NCBI GenBank assembly: GCA_020352515.1
Contig: CP070678.1
Span: 3,352,804 to 3,388,252, forward strand
Direction: 5' to 3'
DNA: 35,449 nucleotides
DNA from: Phycisphaerales bacterium
GTDB lineage: Bacteria > Planctomycetota > Phycisphaerae > Sedimentisphaerales > Anaerobacaceae
Shown here: one piece after another, positions 8,502 through 17,616 of the stretch
How positions within the stretch are numbered: position 1 is the first letter of the stretch
Layout: every line of letters starts with the position of its first letter
Made by a program: the position numbers and the translations under genes
The notes under the pieces: generated by a model
The model's input: only the letters and a program-made list of their open reading frames with translations
Told to the model about the DNA's origin: nothing
Database searches by the model: none

Positions 8502-10217
8502 TCAATCGGTCGTGTCCATGGCTTTGAGCGTGAATCCTGCGGGTACATCCATGCTGACCTGCGAGCTTTCCACGGGCGCGTCGAAAACAAAGTTCTCGAG
8601 GACAAGTCCCGATTTTCCCCGGACTACTTCGATGTGCATTGGCAGCGTCGTCTCCGGATCGGCCCAGATCGTAAGTTGCACATCCTGGCCCTCGACTCTG
8701 AATCCGACCACTTTGACGCTGTCAATGAGCCCCTGTCCGAGTTCCTGAACCGGCCGGTCGCTGTTGTTCTTGAATTTGGTTAAAATATCTCGAACAAGCC
8801 CGAAGCAACTCTTGGGTGCTTCTGCAGAAGGGCCCTCTATATCAATGTATGTGGCGGTCTTGCTTGCCGGGTTCAGTGCCAGGATTCTGGCGTTCTCAGG
8901 GTCGATGACCATGAATGCGGCCGTGTTCGAGAAAGTCCTTCTGATTCTCTTGCCCACAACCGTTTCGTGGATGCGCGGGCCTTGGGTTATGATATCAAGA
9001 GTTGCAGTACGGGCGTTGAGGATTTGCTGGATCACCTTGTTGAAAATCGCACTTGTTCCAAATCCGTAGCTGTAGGTCGTGTCGTTGTCCAGGTCCTTGC
9101 CCTGGCAGTGCAATATAAAGCCTTTGCCGGCCTTCTCGTATTTGAAGGCCTTGCCGCTGAACAAATCGCCCGGCAGACCGCTCGGCAAAGCGTCCGGGAG
9201 CCTGCCCGTCCGCGCCCTTACAATGTAAACCTCTACACCCGCTTTTACCGCGTTATAGTGTGTTTTGGACCGGACCGACAGCGTGCAGATTCTTTTCATG
9301 GGCGGACCGAAAAGAAGTGCCGTAAGGACCGCGTCGGGATTCTCCTCCGGGTCCTTCGGAAGCTCTTCGGCCAGTCTGTTCAGTTGTGAATGGGCTTTGG
9401 CGTACGGCAGGTCGAAAGCGTCTGTTACCCGTCCAATGTAGTTCTTCCAGTACTGCCGGTTCTTCCGGAAAAACTCTTCGTTCTTGTCGCGGATACTTTT
9501 GGCAATCACGTCCTTGAAGCGTTTGTCGGTGCTTGTATCGAGTGCTTTGGTGAGTCTCTCCGGAGACATGGATATCAGGTTCGCTTGGCGCTCGCCCCGG
9601 AGCACCTGGCCCAGCGATAAAGGCACTGCGTCAATCTTCGCCAGCTCAGCCTTCAGCCACCTTAGCAATTCCTCGTCCTCGGGCATCTCAGAGACAATTC
9701 CGATAACACAGTCGTTTGCAAGAGCTTCCAGCGCGACGGCGACTAAATGGCTTATGAGGATGCGGTCGTTTACGTGCCTGGCGGTTCTGTAAAGGCTTAT
9801 GCAACGCGTCAGTGCGGTTCTGTAATCGCCTTTCTGGGCCAGAATCCGCGCGTCAGCCACAATGAGAATTGCCAGTTGTCGCAACGGATGATAAGAAGGG
9901 GCGCGCATCTCGGAGCCCTGCGAATAATCCAGCCCCCAATCGCAGTTCTCTACCTCACTGGCATCGAGCACGAGCCAGATTGCCCTGCGATTCTTCTCGA
10001 GCGCGTCCTCTATAGTCTTGCTTGATTTCGTTTTGCCCTCTGCAAAATCCGCCACCGTGCGTTCAATCTTGCTGTCACCGTTGTATAACGAGCCGGCTTG
10101 GTAATAGAGGACGGCGGCGTTATCGGGCGGGGAGGGCGAAACGGACAGCCCCGCTGCAAACGCCGCAGCGATCAACAGTATGCCCCACACAAGCTTGTAA
10201 CTCCTGATTGCCCTCAT
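8502..10217 (-). CDS. Membrane-anchored/exported protein with a LolA-like C-terminal domain (571 aa)
   Basis: An N-terminal hydrophobic segment (residues ~8-27, LVWGILLIAAAFAAGLSVS) acts as signal or anchor. Residues ~30-350 form a helical region (YYQAGSLYNGD, ADARILAQKGDYRTAL) seen in planctomycetal proteins of unknown role. The last ~190 residues (AAFMVIDPENARILALNPASK, VVGFRVEG, LTIWADPETTLPMHIEV, VSMDVPAGF) have the beta pattern of LolA/LppX-like lipid-binding domains that in these bacteria often occur in single-pass proteins encoded near ECF sigma genes. The start at 10217 has GGGAGG ahead. It is the last gene of an operon, 29 bp after the esterase gene. Function unknown; lipid or hydrophobic ligand binding in the periplasm is an inference from the C-terminal domain. 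Confidence 0.82.
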   Translation of the reverse strand: MRAIRSYKLVWGILLIAAAFAAGLSVSPSPPDNAAVLYYQAGSLYNGDSKIERTVADFAEGKTKSSKTIEDALEKNRRAIWLVLDASEVENCDWGLDYSQGSEMRAPSYHPLRQLAILIVADARILAQKGDYRTALTRCISLYRTARHVNDRILISHLVAVALEALANDCVIGIVSEMPEDEELLRWLKAELAKIDAVPLSLGQVLRGERQANLISMSPERLTKALDTSTDKRFKDVIAKSIRDKNEEFFRKNRQYWKNYIGRVTDAFDLPYAKAHSQLNRLAEELPKDPEENPDAVLTALLFGPPMKRICTLSVRSKTHYNAVKAGVEVYIVRARTGRLPDALPSGLPGDLFSGKAFKYEKAGKGFILHCQGKDLDNDTTYSYGFGTSAIFNKVIQQILNARTATLDIITQGPRIHETVVGKRIRRTFSNTAAFMVIDPENARILALNPASKTATYIDIEGPSAEAPKSCFGLVRDILTKFKNNSDRPVQELGQGLIDSVKVVGFRVEGQDVQLTIWADPETTLPMHIEVVRGKSGLVLENFVFDAPVESSQVSMDVPAGFTLKAMDTTD

Positions 10218-10246
10218 GATTCCTCCCTGCTCTCAACGACCATCGT

Positions 10247-12031
10247 TCACTCTCCGGGGCTGAGCTTCTTCATCTCGACCCTTCCTTCCGCCAATTTGAC
10301 GGTGGGCTCGCCCTCCACGCAGCCGTATCGGGCGAGAAACCTGTCGGCCAGATACATGGTTCTCTCCAGCCAGGGCGGGCGGTTGAAGAACCCGTGTCGC
10401 TGCCCTTCAGCCACATAAAGCTCCGCCGGTATGTTGAGCTTGGCGGCCTTCTCGATGAATTCCTTCCCGCCGGCTAAGAATCGGTCCTCCGTGCCGAAGA
10501 ACACGATAGTCGGCGGGACATCGGCTGTTAGGTTATGGTTCGGCGAAATCCTTCTGGCCATTTCCTCCGAGCCGATTCGCCCGGCCATCGGCAGGCAGTT
10601 CATCACCGGATTGAACAGCACCAGCAGGTTCGGCCTCGATGAAATCGAGACGTCTTCACCCTCGGCCTCCAGTCCCTTCGTCGTAAAGGTGCAGGCGGCC
10701 ACGTGCCCTCCCGCTGATCCGCCGGAAGCGACAATGTGATTCGGGTCGATGCCCAGCTTTGCGGCGCGGCCACGGAGCCAGCGGACGGCGCTCTTGCCGT
10801 CCTCGACGCATTTGTCCGGACTGGTGCCGTGCCGGCTTCTAACCCGGTAGTCCGCGCGCGCGGTCACCATGCCGCGCTGGCAGAAATACTCCGCCTGCGG
10901 CGCAAACTGCTGTACCCTGCCTCCCTGCCAGCCTCCACCGAAAAAGAAGACCGCGCACGGCCGCTTGTCCCCGGCCCTCCAGCCCTCCGGAAAGTGCACG
11001 TGAATCACGAGTTCGCCCTGCGTCGTCTTCTTATAAACGTATTGCTCGACCTTCTCGCCCTCACGGGTCTGCCCGGCTGTGCCGGTTTCGAGGTTCGCGA
11101 AGGCCTTTGCATAGAAATCGAACATGCTGCCCGGCCAGTTACTGAAGACCTCCGTCGGGTTGTGCGAGCTGCCGCCGATTACGAACCATTCATGCTCGAT
11201 TCGAAGCTCTTGGAGAAGCTTGTGGAGGTTTTCGTTTCTCTCCTTGAGTCTGTCCCTCTCGCCCACGTGGATTCGCACGAACGTCCTGCCCCGGATGCGG
11301 CCGGCATTGGCCTTGACCAGGCTCCACGGCGAATTGGCGGCCGCGTACTCGGCGTCACCGCCGAAGACGGCGCCGAATATCTCGCCCCTCGATTCCTTCA
11401 GGCTCTCCGGTGAGTGCAGCGCCCCGGAAAGGATGGAAATCACGCCGAACCTCTCCGGATATTTGAATCCGAGGAAGGCCGCGCCGTAGCCGCCCATCGA
11501 GTATCCTTCGATTGCCCGCCCCCGCCGCTCGGCGATCGCTCGAAACGTCGAATCAACGTGTTCGACAAGCTCCTTTACAATGACCGTTTCAACCGGGACC
11601 TTGCCGTCCTTCGAATCGGTCCACATGCTCCGTTTGGTCGGGTCGGTGCAGCTTATCAGAATCATCTCCGGCGCAGTGCCGCCTCTGATCGCCTTATCGA
11701 GGCGGTCGACGATAGGGTTGGCGGATGCCGGTGAGCCGTTCAGGCCGTGCAGCCAGTAGATCACCGGGTAGCGCTTGCTGCTGTCCGCGTCGTAATTCGG
11801 CGGCAGATAGTAATAGTAGCCCACCTGCCCGCCGACCGTTCGGCTTCGGAACGTGCCCAGCCGCCAGCCGTGCTCTTCCATCGACCTGCCCGCCCGAGGA
11901 ATCCAGCGGCTCTCCGGGCTCGTTCCGCTCCTGGCTTTTGCCGCCGGGCTCGTGGAATTCTCAGCGGCCGCGGCGAAATGAAAGAATAACATCGACAATA
12001 TCAGACCTGACTTCAGCATATTCTTGTTCAT
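10247..12031 (-). CDS. Double esterase: CE1-like esterase fused to a second alpha/beta hydrolase (594 aa)
   Basis: After a signal peptide (LILSMLFFHFAAAAE) two complete alpha/beta-hydrolase units follow. The first (about residues 65-320) starts with GYYYYLPPNYD, has YWLHGLNG as oxyanion region and GYSMGG with nucleophile Ser178; this is the esterase D/feruloyl-esterase-like (CE1) layout with a late His near SSHNP. The second (about 340-575) resembles the acetyl-esterase/BD-FAE lipase group: FFGGGW oxyanion loop, GGSAGGH with Ser439, Asp in FGTEDRF and His in GQRHGFF. Both triads look intact. Such enzymes remove acetyl or hydroxycinnamoyl groups from polysaccharides outside the cytoplasm. Start at 12031 supported by GGAG seven or eight bases upstream. 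It lies 37 bp after the preceding gene in the operon, which is otherwise uncharacterised. Confidence 0.9.
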   Translation of the reverse strand: MNKNMLKSGLILSMLFFHFAAAAENSTSPAAKARSGTSPESRWIPRAGRSMEEHGWRLGTFRSRTVGGQVGYYYYLPPNYDADSSKRYPVIYWLHGLNGSPASANPIVDRLDKAIRGGTAPEMILISCTDPTKRSMWTDSKDGKVPVETVIVKELVEHVDSTFRAIAERRGRAIEGYSMGGYGAAFLGFKYPERFGVISILSGALHSPESLKESRGEIFGAVFGGDAEYAAANSPWSLVKANAGRIRGRTFVRIHVGERDRLKERNENLHKLLQELRIEHEWFVIGGSSHNPTEVFSNWPGSMFDFYAKAFANLETGTAGQTREGEKVEQYVYKKTTQGELVIHVHFPEGWRAGDKRPCAVFFFGGGWQGGRVQQFAPQAEYFCQRGMVTARADYRVRSRHGTSPDKCVEDGKSAVRWLRGRAAKLGIDPNHIVASGGSAGGHVAACTFTTKGLEAEGEDVSISSRPNLLVLFNPVMNCLPMAGRIGSEEMARRISPNHNLTADVPPTIVFFGTEDRFLAGGKEFIEKAAKLNIPAELYVAEGQRHGFFNRPPWLERTMYLADRFLARYGCVEGEPTVKLAEGRVEMKKLSPGE

Positions 12032-12068
12032 GAAAAACTCCTTTCCTCCGGGGCCTGTGCCCCTTCAT

Positions 12069-13334
12069 CTACTCTGCGCGGTAGCGAGCCACCAGGACTG
12101 GACCGGGCAGCAGCACTTCTATCCCGTGGTGCTCCGTATCCGACAGCAGCGTAATCTCATTTTCGCCGGCCCGCAGATGGCCCGGCTGCACGTCCGCCAC
12201 TGTAAAGACAACGTCATGCACGGCCCTGCGCGAAGTAATCGAGTAGGGATGACCGTTGATTTTGAACGGCTCCTTCACGCCACCCTCGCCGCCGTCCCAT
12301 ATCTTTACCAGAAGCCGCACCCTTTCAAGCAACGATACATCCGCCGGCAGCACGATGGTCGCCTTCTTCAGCCGCGACGCCCGCGACCAGAACGGAACCG
12401 GCATCGACGAGCACTTGTACATCTTGACCCTGTTTCTTCGGCGCGGGAACGTCAGTCCCTCGAGAACCCCGGTCGCGTAGTGCAATCCCCCTTTGAGATT
12501 CACAACCGCACGCAAGGCCATCGGCCTGGCCTGCGACGGAATCATGCTCGTGTCCCATTTAACGGAAAACGGCGGCGACGTCGCCGAGCCCACGTGGTTG
12601 CGCCATTGCCTCTTGTAGGTGAAGCCGTGCCAGTCATCGTCCAGGCCGTTGCCGTTGTCGTCGAAGCCGTGATACCGCCCCAAGTAGTCAACACTGAGAA
12701 TCTCTTGCTCGAACCGCGCGGGATATGAAAGCGAGACCTCCGTAATATCACCCGGCGTCTCGTCGGCCGGGGGGCGAAGCTCGGCGGCAAACCCTTTCAG
12801 CCCGGCCCGCGCCACGTCCGGATGGTCCGCCTTGAGGTGACAGCGAACGGCGGCGTTGTCTATTATGAAGTGACCCCAGAATGATTCCCCGCGGTCGCAC
12901 GCGAACTGGAATGCGTTGACCCCGCGGACAAGGTGCTGAACCTTTATGGCCACCGCCGGATAGCTGTAAGTGCAGTTGCCGCTCTCAGCGCCGACCTCCG
13001 GGATTTGGTAGAGCTGCTTGCCGTTGGGAAGAAATCGGGCGTTGGCCGTCCCGGGGTGCCCGCCCCACATTTCCAGGTAAAGCTCCGCACGCTCAAGCCC
13101 GAACAAATCCTCGTCGATTGCAAGCAGCATCAGCCCGTTGGCCCTGGCCTCGTCCCTCCTGCCGAACGTCTCGTGAAGGCTCAGCTCGGTGTCGTTGACG
13201 CGGAGCCACCGCCGGCAGTTGCTGACATTCGGGTCCGGCTCGGCCCAGTACTGCCTGTAGAAACCGCTGCCGCGCGCCGAAAAACTACACGCTGCGACAA
13301 AAAGCAGGGCAAAACCGATGAGAGTTCTTCTCAT
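12069..13334 (-). CDS. Exported probable lipoprotein, beta-rich, unknown function (421 aa)
   Basis: The ATG at 13334 has AAGGG seven bases upstream; an upstream in-frame TTG is weaker. The N-terminus (MRRTLIGFALLFVAAC) ends in a plausible lipobox with Cys16, so the protein may be lipid-anchored. The mature part seems to contain two beta-sandwich-like halves, each ending in a similar phrase (VQHLVRGVNAFQF and VQPGHLRAGENEITL), a pattern typical of carbohydrate-binding jelly-roll modules. Between them lies a DDNGNGLDDDW segment resembling a calcium-binding loop. No enzyme motif is visible. It is the first gene of an operon with the double esterase and the LolA-like protein, so a sugar-binding role is a reasonable but unproven inference. 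Confidence 0.8.
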   Translation of the reverse strand: MRRTLIGFALLFVAACSFSARGSGFYRQYWAEPDPNVSNCRRWLRVNDTELSLHETFGRRDEARANGLMLLAIDEDLFGLERAELYLEMWGGHPGTANARFLPNGKQLYQIPEVGAESGNCTYSYPAVAIKVQHLVRGVNAFQFACDRGESFWGHFIIDNAAVRCHLKADHPDVARAGLKGFAAELRPPADETPGDITEVSLSYPARFEQEILSVDYLGRYHGFDDNGNGLDDDWHGFTYKRQWRNHVGSATSPPFSVKWDTSMIPSQARPMALRAVVNLKGGLHYATGVLEGLTFPRRRNRVKMYKCSSMPVPFWSRASRLKKATIVLPADVSLLERVRLLVKIWDGGEGGVKEPFKINGHPYSITSRRAVHDVVFTVADVQPGHLRAGENEITLLSDTEHHGIEVLLPGPVLVARYRAE

Positions 13335-13423
13335 AACCGGCCCTTTCGTAAAGTCCAATGTGTCACCCTGTCACAAAAGCCGGACACGCCCGCCGAATTC
13401 GGCGGCAGTCTTTCGCTCTGACC

Positions 13424-13452
13424 TTTATACCCGCGCGGGCCCGCAATGTCCA
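13424..13452 (-). promoter_or_regulatory. Sigma-70-type promoter for the esterase operon
   Basis: Minus strand: TGGACA (13447-13452), 17-bp spacer, TATAAA (13424-13429). The predicted transcript starts near 13417, ~83 nt before the ATG at 13334. The GC-rich spacer contains the self-complementary block CCGCGCGGGCCCGC, which recurs at 31821-31834. Confidence 0.5.
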
Positions 13453-13514
13453 CTGCATTGCATTACGGCAGGCGCCTCGTCGCCGTTCGGGCACATCGGC
13501 CGCCGGCAGGAATC

Positions 13515-13542
13515 TTGATTGGCTGTGTCGTCCGGTTATAAT
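13515..13542 (+). promoter_or_regulatory. Sigma-70-type promoter for gamma-glutamyltransferase
   Basis: TTGATT (13515-13520), 16-bp spacer, perfect TATAAT (13537-13542). Start predicted near 13549, ~75 nt ahead of the ATG at 13624. It is divergent from the promoter at 13424-13452, with about 60 bp between the two -35 elements. Confidence 0.65.
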
Positions 13543-13623
13543 TAGCCGGCGCAGGCCCTGCCAGCCGGGCCGGGCTCGCCTGAAAAACTCATTGTGCCGA
13601 ATTACAAGAGAGGAAGGCAGACT

Positions 13624-15372
13624 ATGCAAAGGCGTTCATTTCTAAGACTTGTCGGTGGGGCGGTCGGCTCGGCGGCCCTCGCCTGGAATACGCCATCCGC
13701 CCGCGGCCGGACGAGCCGTTCAGCAGAGAATCGAGCATCCATCGACAGTGAAATGCTGCGAAGCAGGAACCGGAATCGCTCGACGGTGGTCTGCCAAAAC
13801 GGGATCGTCTGTACGAGCCAGTCGCTCGCAAGCGCCGCGGGCCTCGATATTCTCAAGGCCGGCGGAAACGCCATCGACGCCGCCGTTTGCGCCAACGCGA
13901 TGCTCGGCGTCGTCGAGCCGATGAGCTGCGGTCCCGGCGGCGACCTTTTCGCAATCGTCTGGCTCGAAAAGGACCGCAAACTCTACGGCCTCAACGCCAG
14001 CGGCCGCTCACCCTACGGTTGGAGCATCGAGCAGGCCCGCAAGCTCGGACTAAAAGAGATTCCGATTTCCGGGCCGCTGTCCTGGAGCATCCCCGGCTGC
14101 GTGAGCGGCTGGGCGGCTCTGCTCGACCGCATGGGAAGCCTCGAGCTCGCCGGGGTCCTCGAACCGGCCATCCACTATGCAAGGGAAGGTTTCCCCGTCT
14201 CGCCCATAATCGCCGGCTATTGGCGCTCGGTAAATGCCGAAAAGCATCCGACCCTGGGAAAGACTTTCGCCCCCGGCGGCAGAATACCACGCTACGGTGA
14301 CATCTTCAAAAATCCCGATATGGCGGATTTCTTCGAAGCAATTGCCCGGGGCGGTGCGGACGCTTTCTACAAGGGCTCAATAGCCGAGAGAATTGTTGAG
14401 TTCTCCAAAGCGACCGGTGGACGATTCTCCATGCGGGATTTTCAGGACCACAGGGCCGACTGGGTCGAGCCCGTCAGCACCCAGTATCGCGGCCACGACG
14501 TCTGGGAGCTTCCGCCCAACGGCCAGGGCATTGCGGCGCTGCAGATACTGAACCTGCTCGAGCACTTCGACATCGCCTCGCTGAAGCCGAACTCGGCCGA
14601 GCACCTGCACCTCTTTATAGAGGCAAAGAAGCTCGCCTTCGAGGACCGCGCCGTTTATTACGCGGATATGGACTTTGCCGATGTCCCACTCAGGCAGCTA
14701 ATCTCCAAAGAGTACGCCGCCGAGCGGGTCAAGCTGATAGACCGCAGGCGCGCCGCGAAAAATGTTGCCGCCGGAAGGCTTAAAGGCTCATCCGACACCA
14801 TCTATCTCACCACCGCCGACAAAGACGGCAACATGGTCTCGCTGATCCAGAGCACCTACTATGGTTTCGGCTCGCAGATGGTGCCGGATGGTCTCGGCTT
14901 TGCCCTCCAGAACAGGGGTCAGCTCTTCTCGCTCAATCCGAAAGACCTCAACAGGCTCGAGCCTCACAAGCGGCCTTTCCACACAATCATCCCGGCCTTC
15001 ATGACCAAGAACGGCCTGCCCGTCTTCTCCTTCGGCGTCATGGGTGGCGATTTCCAGCCCCAGGGACACGCCCAGGTCCTTATGAACCTCATCGATTTCG
15101 GCATGTCCGTCCAGCAGGCCGGAGAGCAGCCCCGCGTGCAGCACTCCGAAAGCTCGACTCCCACCGGCCGCAAGATGGTTGCCGGCGGCAGCGTCGGATT
15201 CGAGCGGGGAATCTCCGAGCAGGTAAGGCTGAAGCTCGCCGAGATGGGCCACAGAGTCCGACCGGGGACCGGTTCTTTCGGCGGCTACCAGGGTATATGG
15301 GCCCAGGCCGACCCGCGCCGTTACTTCGGTGGCTCCGACCCGCGAAAGGACGGCTGTGCAATCGGGTACTGA
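13624..15372 (+). CDS. ggt: Gamma-glutamyltransferase family protein, exported (582 aa)
   Basis: Belongs to the N-terminal nucleophile hydrolase family that cleaves gamma-glutamyl bonds of glutathione and similar compounds in the periplasm, after self-cleavage into two subunits. ATG 13624 has GAGGAAGG seven bases upstream and gives a Tat-like signal (QRRSFLRLVGGAVGS). Large-subunit landmarks are visible: SQSLASAAGLDILKAGGNAIDAA and EPMSCGPGGD. The expected autoprocessing site lies at SSD/TIYLTTADKDGN, making Thr392 the new N-terminus and nucleophile; the usual second Thr of the TTH motif is Ile here. The C-terminal GGSVGFERG and SFGGYQGI segments are also family-like. Length is normal. Monocistronic from its own promoter. 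The exact substrate could be glutathione or another gamma-glutamyl compound, as family members vary. Confidence 0.93.
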   Translation: MQRRSFLRLVGGAVGSAALAWNTPSARGRTSRSAENRASIDSEMLRSRNRNRSTVVCQNGIVCTSQSLASAAGLDILKAGGNAIDAAVCANAMLGVVEPMSCGPGGDLFAIVWLEKDRKLYGLNASGRSPYGWSIEQARKLGLKEIPISGPLSWSIPGCVSGWAALLDRMGSLELAGVLEPAIHYAREGFPVSPIIAGYWRSVNAEKHPTLGKTFAPGGRIPRYGDIFKNPDMADFFEAIARGGADAFYKGSIAERIVEFSKATGGRFSMRDFQDHRADWVEPVSTQYRGHDVWELPPNGQGIAALQILNLLEHFDIASLKPNSAEHLHLFIEAKKLAFEDRAVYYADMDFADVPLRQLISKEYAAERVKLIDRRRAAKNVAAGRLKGSSDTIYLTTADKDGNMVSLIQSTYYGFGSQMVPDGLGFALQNRGQLFSLNPKDLNRLEPHKRPFHTIIPAFMTKNGLPVFSFGVMGGDFQPQGHAQVLMNLIDFGMSVQQAGEQPRVQHSESSTPTGRKMVAGGSVGFERGISEQVRLKLAEMGHRVRPGTGSFGGYQGIWAQADPRRYFGGSDPRKDGCAIGY

Positions 15373-15462
15373 CGGCGCCAAAACTCACTCTCGAATAATC
15401 ACCCGCCTTTGCGATGGACAGGGCCCCGGCGTTGGCCGGCACATCCGCCGCGTCCTGCTGCC

Positions 15463-16200
15463 TCATCTCTTGAGCTTTCGAAGCGTAAGATCGATCTGCC
15501 GTATCCGGTTCTCGAATGCCGGGTGTGTGGAAAAGTAGCTCCCGAGGTCGAATTTGCCGGCAGGCTGGCTGATTTGCTGCAGCCGCGAAAGAAGCTTTAT
15601 CGATGCTCGCGCCTCGTACCGGGCCGCAGCCACCAAGCGAACGCCAAGCCGGTCGGCCTCCGATTCCAGGTCACGCGAATAAGCCGTCTCCAAAAACTGT
15701 ATGCCAACGCTCTGCAGCCATCCTGAAAGGACCCCGCTCACCGGGGCCCCGCGCGACGCCACCGCGATGGCCGAGTTGGCCATTATCCGATGCATTGCGT
15801 GGCCACGGATTACGTGGGCCATCTCGTGGCCCAAGATAAACGCAAGCTCGTCGGCGCTCCGTTCGCACAACTCCACGATCGAGTCGGTCAGGAAAATGAA
15901 GCCCCCGGGCAGCGCGAACGCGTTCGGCTCGGGCCCCTGTACGGCCTCGAAGCTGAACGTGCGAAACCTGTTCGCCACACAAGCCGCCAGACGCGAGCCG
16001 ATTTCTCCGAGCATACGGTCGATAAGCGGCTGCGGCTCTGGCCGCAACTGCGCCCGGACCTCGTGCGCCAGGTCCCGGCCGACGTCGTTCTCGACCTTGA
16101 TCGCATCGGCCTCGGTCCCGGTCAGCGACTGCCAGAACCACTTGGCCTTGCGGAACCTCGGACCCGCCTTCCTGCCCAGATTGTAAAAGAAACCACGCAT
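15463..16200 (-). CDS. M48-family zinc metalloprotease (245 aa)
   Basis: Contains the zinc-binding HEMAH motif (His125, Glu126, His129) followed by VIRGH, and the third-ligand motif ESEAD (Glu181), with PNAFALPGGFIFLTD upstream as in BepA/YggG/LoiP-type peptidases. These enzymes degrade or help fold envelope proteins. No clear signal peptide or N-terminal membrane helix is present, and the protein is shorter than BepA because it lacks the TPR domain, so its location is uncertain. A hydrophobic stretch around residues 140-170 might associate with membrane. ATG 16200 is supported by AAGGA nine bases upstream. It is transcribed alone from the promoter at 16269-16296 and converges with gamma-glutamyltransferase. 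Confidence 0.93.
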   Translation of the reverse strand: MRGFFYNLGRKAGPRFRKAKWFWQSLTGTEADAIKVENDVGRDLAHEVRAQLRPEPQPLIDRMLGEIGSRLAACVANRFRTFSFEAVQGPEPNAFALPGGFIFLTDSIVELCERSADELAFILGHEMAHVIRGHAMHRIMANSAIAVASRGAPVSGVLSGWLQSVGIQFLETAYSRDLESEADRLGVRLVAAARYEARASIKLLSRLQQISQPAGKFDLGSYFSTHPAFENRIRQIDLTLRKLKR

Positions 16201-16532
16201 ACAGCAGATTCCTTCGCCGCAGCCCCATGCGGCCTGTCCGCACTTGGACCGACACTCCGGCTCTCAGCAGTATAGTGCCGGTCCGGCCGCGGTCAAGCGC
16301 CACGGCGTGCAATAGCTGCAAATCGCCCCCCTCGCTCCAAAATAGGGCAGGGACCAGCTCTATGCGAACCGGCCCCCACAAAAAGTGCTTCCAAACGGAC
16401 GCTGCGACTTTCCGCCGCAACCCCTCTAACTGCCACGCCTAACTTGCGCCAATCCGTGCGCATCGGACGCACAACCGCCAATCGGCCTCATTTCCCACGA
16501 CCAGGCTCAAAGCCACGGTCGCGGTGAGCCTG
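16201..16532. other. Intergenic region, 332 bp
   Basis: Apart from the promoter for the M48 protease (16269-16296) nothing supported was found. A 62-codon minus-strand frame (16293-16481) has no good ribosome binding site and overlaps the promoter, so it was not called. No terminator for the upstream coiled-coil gene was recognised. Confidence 0.5.
16269..16296 (-). promoter_or_regulatory. Sigma-70-type promoter for the M48 protease
   Basis: Minus strand: TTGACC (16291-16296), 16-bp spacer, TATACT (16269-16274) followed by GCTG. The predicted start near 16262 leaves a ~60-nt leader before the ATG at 16200. Confidence 0.65.
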
Positions 16533-17285
16533 TCACCTTTGACTGTCAGTGGCTGTTTCGTCTCTCGTGGTCTGGTCGCTCCGCCGGGTCCTGGGTCGCT
16601 GCTGATCGCGTGCGGGACGCTCTCTGGGCCCCCGATCACCTTCCGGACGCGGCGCGGTAAGCCTCTCGAGCTGCCGCTCCTGCTGCGCGATGAGCTGCTC
16701 CAGCCCCTTGGCTGTCTGCGTGGCCTTCTCCTTGACGGCCAGTGCCTGCAGCTCTTTCAACCGGCCGATGGACGCCCGCTGCCTTGCCCTCATGCTCGCG
16801 AGCATCTGCTCAGGGCTTTGCGCGGCGCCGCCAAACCCGCGGCCCCGCCTCAGTACGGCCATTTGCTCGTCGATTGTCGTCACCGCCTCCCGACGCTGCC
16901 GGAAAGACGCCGTCATCCGCTCTCTGAACTTGGCCCTCTCCTCCTCGGACATCTCTCGATAGTTCGTAGGACGTTGCGAACCCGCTTCAATCGCCTTCTT
17001 GAGCGCCGCTAATTGGCCCTCAATGGCCGCGATCGCCTTGAGCTGGTCCTCACGCCCGGCTCCGAATCTCTGCCGCATCTGCTCCCGGAATTTCGCCCGC
17101 TCCTCCTCCGACATGTTCTCGAATCTCTGCCGCATCTGCTCCCTCTGTTCCGGCGAGAGGTCGCCGAATCGCCGTCCGCCCTCGCGCTGGCCCCGGGGCC
17201 GCTCCTCTCCGGAATCACCCAACAGCGGCACGACAACCGCCACCAGAAGCAGACCCGCCACAACCAATACCACGTACCTCTTCAT
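16533..17285 (-). CDS. Exported/anchored coiled-coil protein with SEEERAKFRE repeats (250 aa)
   Basis: ATG 17285 has GGAGG eight to nine bases upstream. Residues ~3-23 are hydrophobic (YVVLVVAGLLLVAVVVPLL), giving a signal peptide or uncleaved anchor. The rest is extremely hydrophilic and predicted helical, with the phrase MSEEERAKFRE occurring twice, each followed by RxRF/SFRQR, and LSPEQREQMRQRFENM just before. The pattern of short repeated 'S-x-E-x-R' helices resembles Spy/CpxP-like periplasmic proteins, but the exact LTxxQ motif is not clearly present, so that is only an analogy. The last ~40 residues are low-complexity and rich in Arg, Pro and Asp. Transcribed alone; role unknown. Confidence 0.8.
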   Translation of the reverse strand: MKRYVVLVVAGLLLVAVVVPLLGDSGEERPRGQREGGRRFGDLSPEQREQMRQRFENMSEEERAKFREQMRQRFGAGREDQLKAIAAIEGQLAALKKAIEAGSQRPTNYREMSEEERAKFRERMTASFRQRREAVTTIDEQMAVLRRGRGFGGAAQSPEQMLASMRARQRASIGRLKELQALAVKEKATQTAKGLEQLIAQQERQLERLTAPRPEGDRGPRERPARDQQRPRTRRSDQTTRDETATDSQR

Positions 17286-17312
17286 TGTGCTAACCTCCAA
17301 ACTCGATTGACA

Positions 17313-17341
17313 ATTAAACCCGGAAAGCCGACCTCAACCAA
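17313..17341 (-). promoter_or_regulatory. Probable promoter for the coiled-coil protein gene
   Basis: Minus strand: TTGGTT (17336-17341), 17-bp spacer, TTTAAT (17313-17318). The -10 matches five of six consensus bases, the -35 only three. Predicted leader is short, about 20 nt to ATG 17285. Confidence 0.4.
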
Positions 17342-17581
17342 TCGGCTCTACAGTTATCGATGGTAAATATTAGGACGTGCCGGACCCGCCACTTATTGCA
17401 AAAATCCCCAAAAACCCGGGAACCCCGGGCATAGTGGGCAATTGTGGGCGAATTCCCCGCCTAATCGCAGTCTTTGGGCCGCCCCGCTCCCACGGACCAC
17501 CCCCTGCATCTCCCACACAAAGGGCGCCCCAACCGGCAAGCTAAACGGCGAGAATACCGTCAAACGCCCGCCGCCGGCCCA

Positions 17582-17616
17582 CAAAGAAAGGGCCGCGAGC
17601 ACAAAACTCGCAGCCC
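17582..17616 (-). terminator. Intrinsic terminator downstream of the PKD-protein gene
   Basis: On the minus strand GGGCTGCGAG (17607-17616) and CTCGCGGCCC (17590-17599) pair over 10 bp (one G-U wobble) around a 7-nt loop, followed by TTTCTTTG (17582-17589). It lies 73 bp beyond the stop of the upstream minus-strand gene. Confidence 0.7.

Noticed and set aside
15671..16420. A 249-codon minus-strand frame overlapping the M48 protease in another frame
   Set aside because: Most of it duplicates DNA of the protease gene with HEMAH motif; the free 5' part has no ribosome binding site and no family resemblance.
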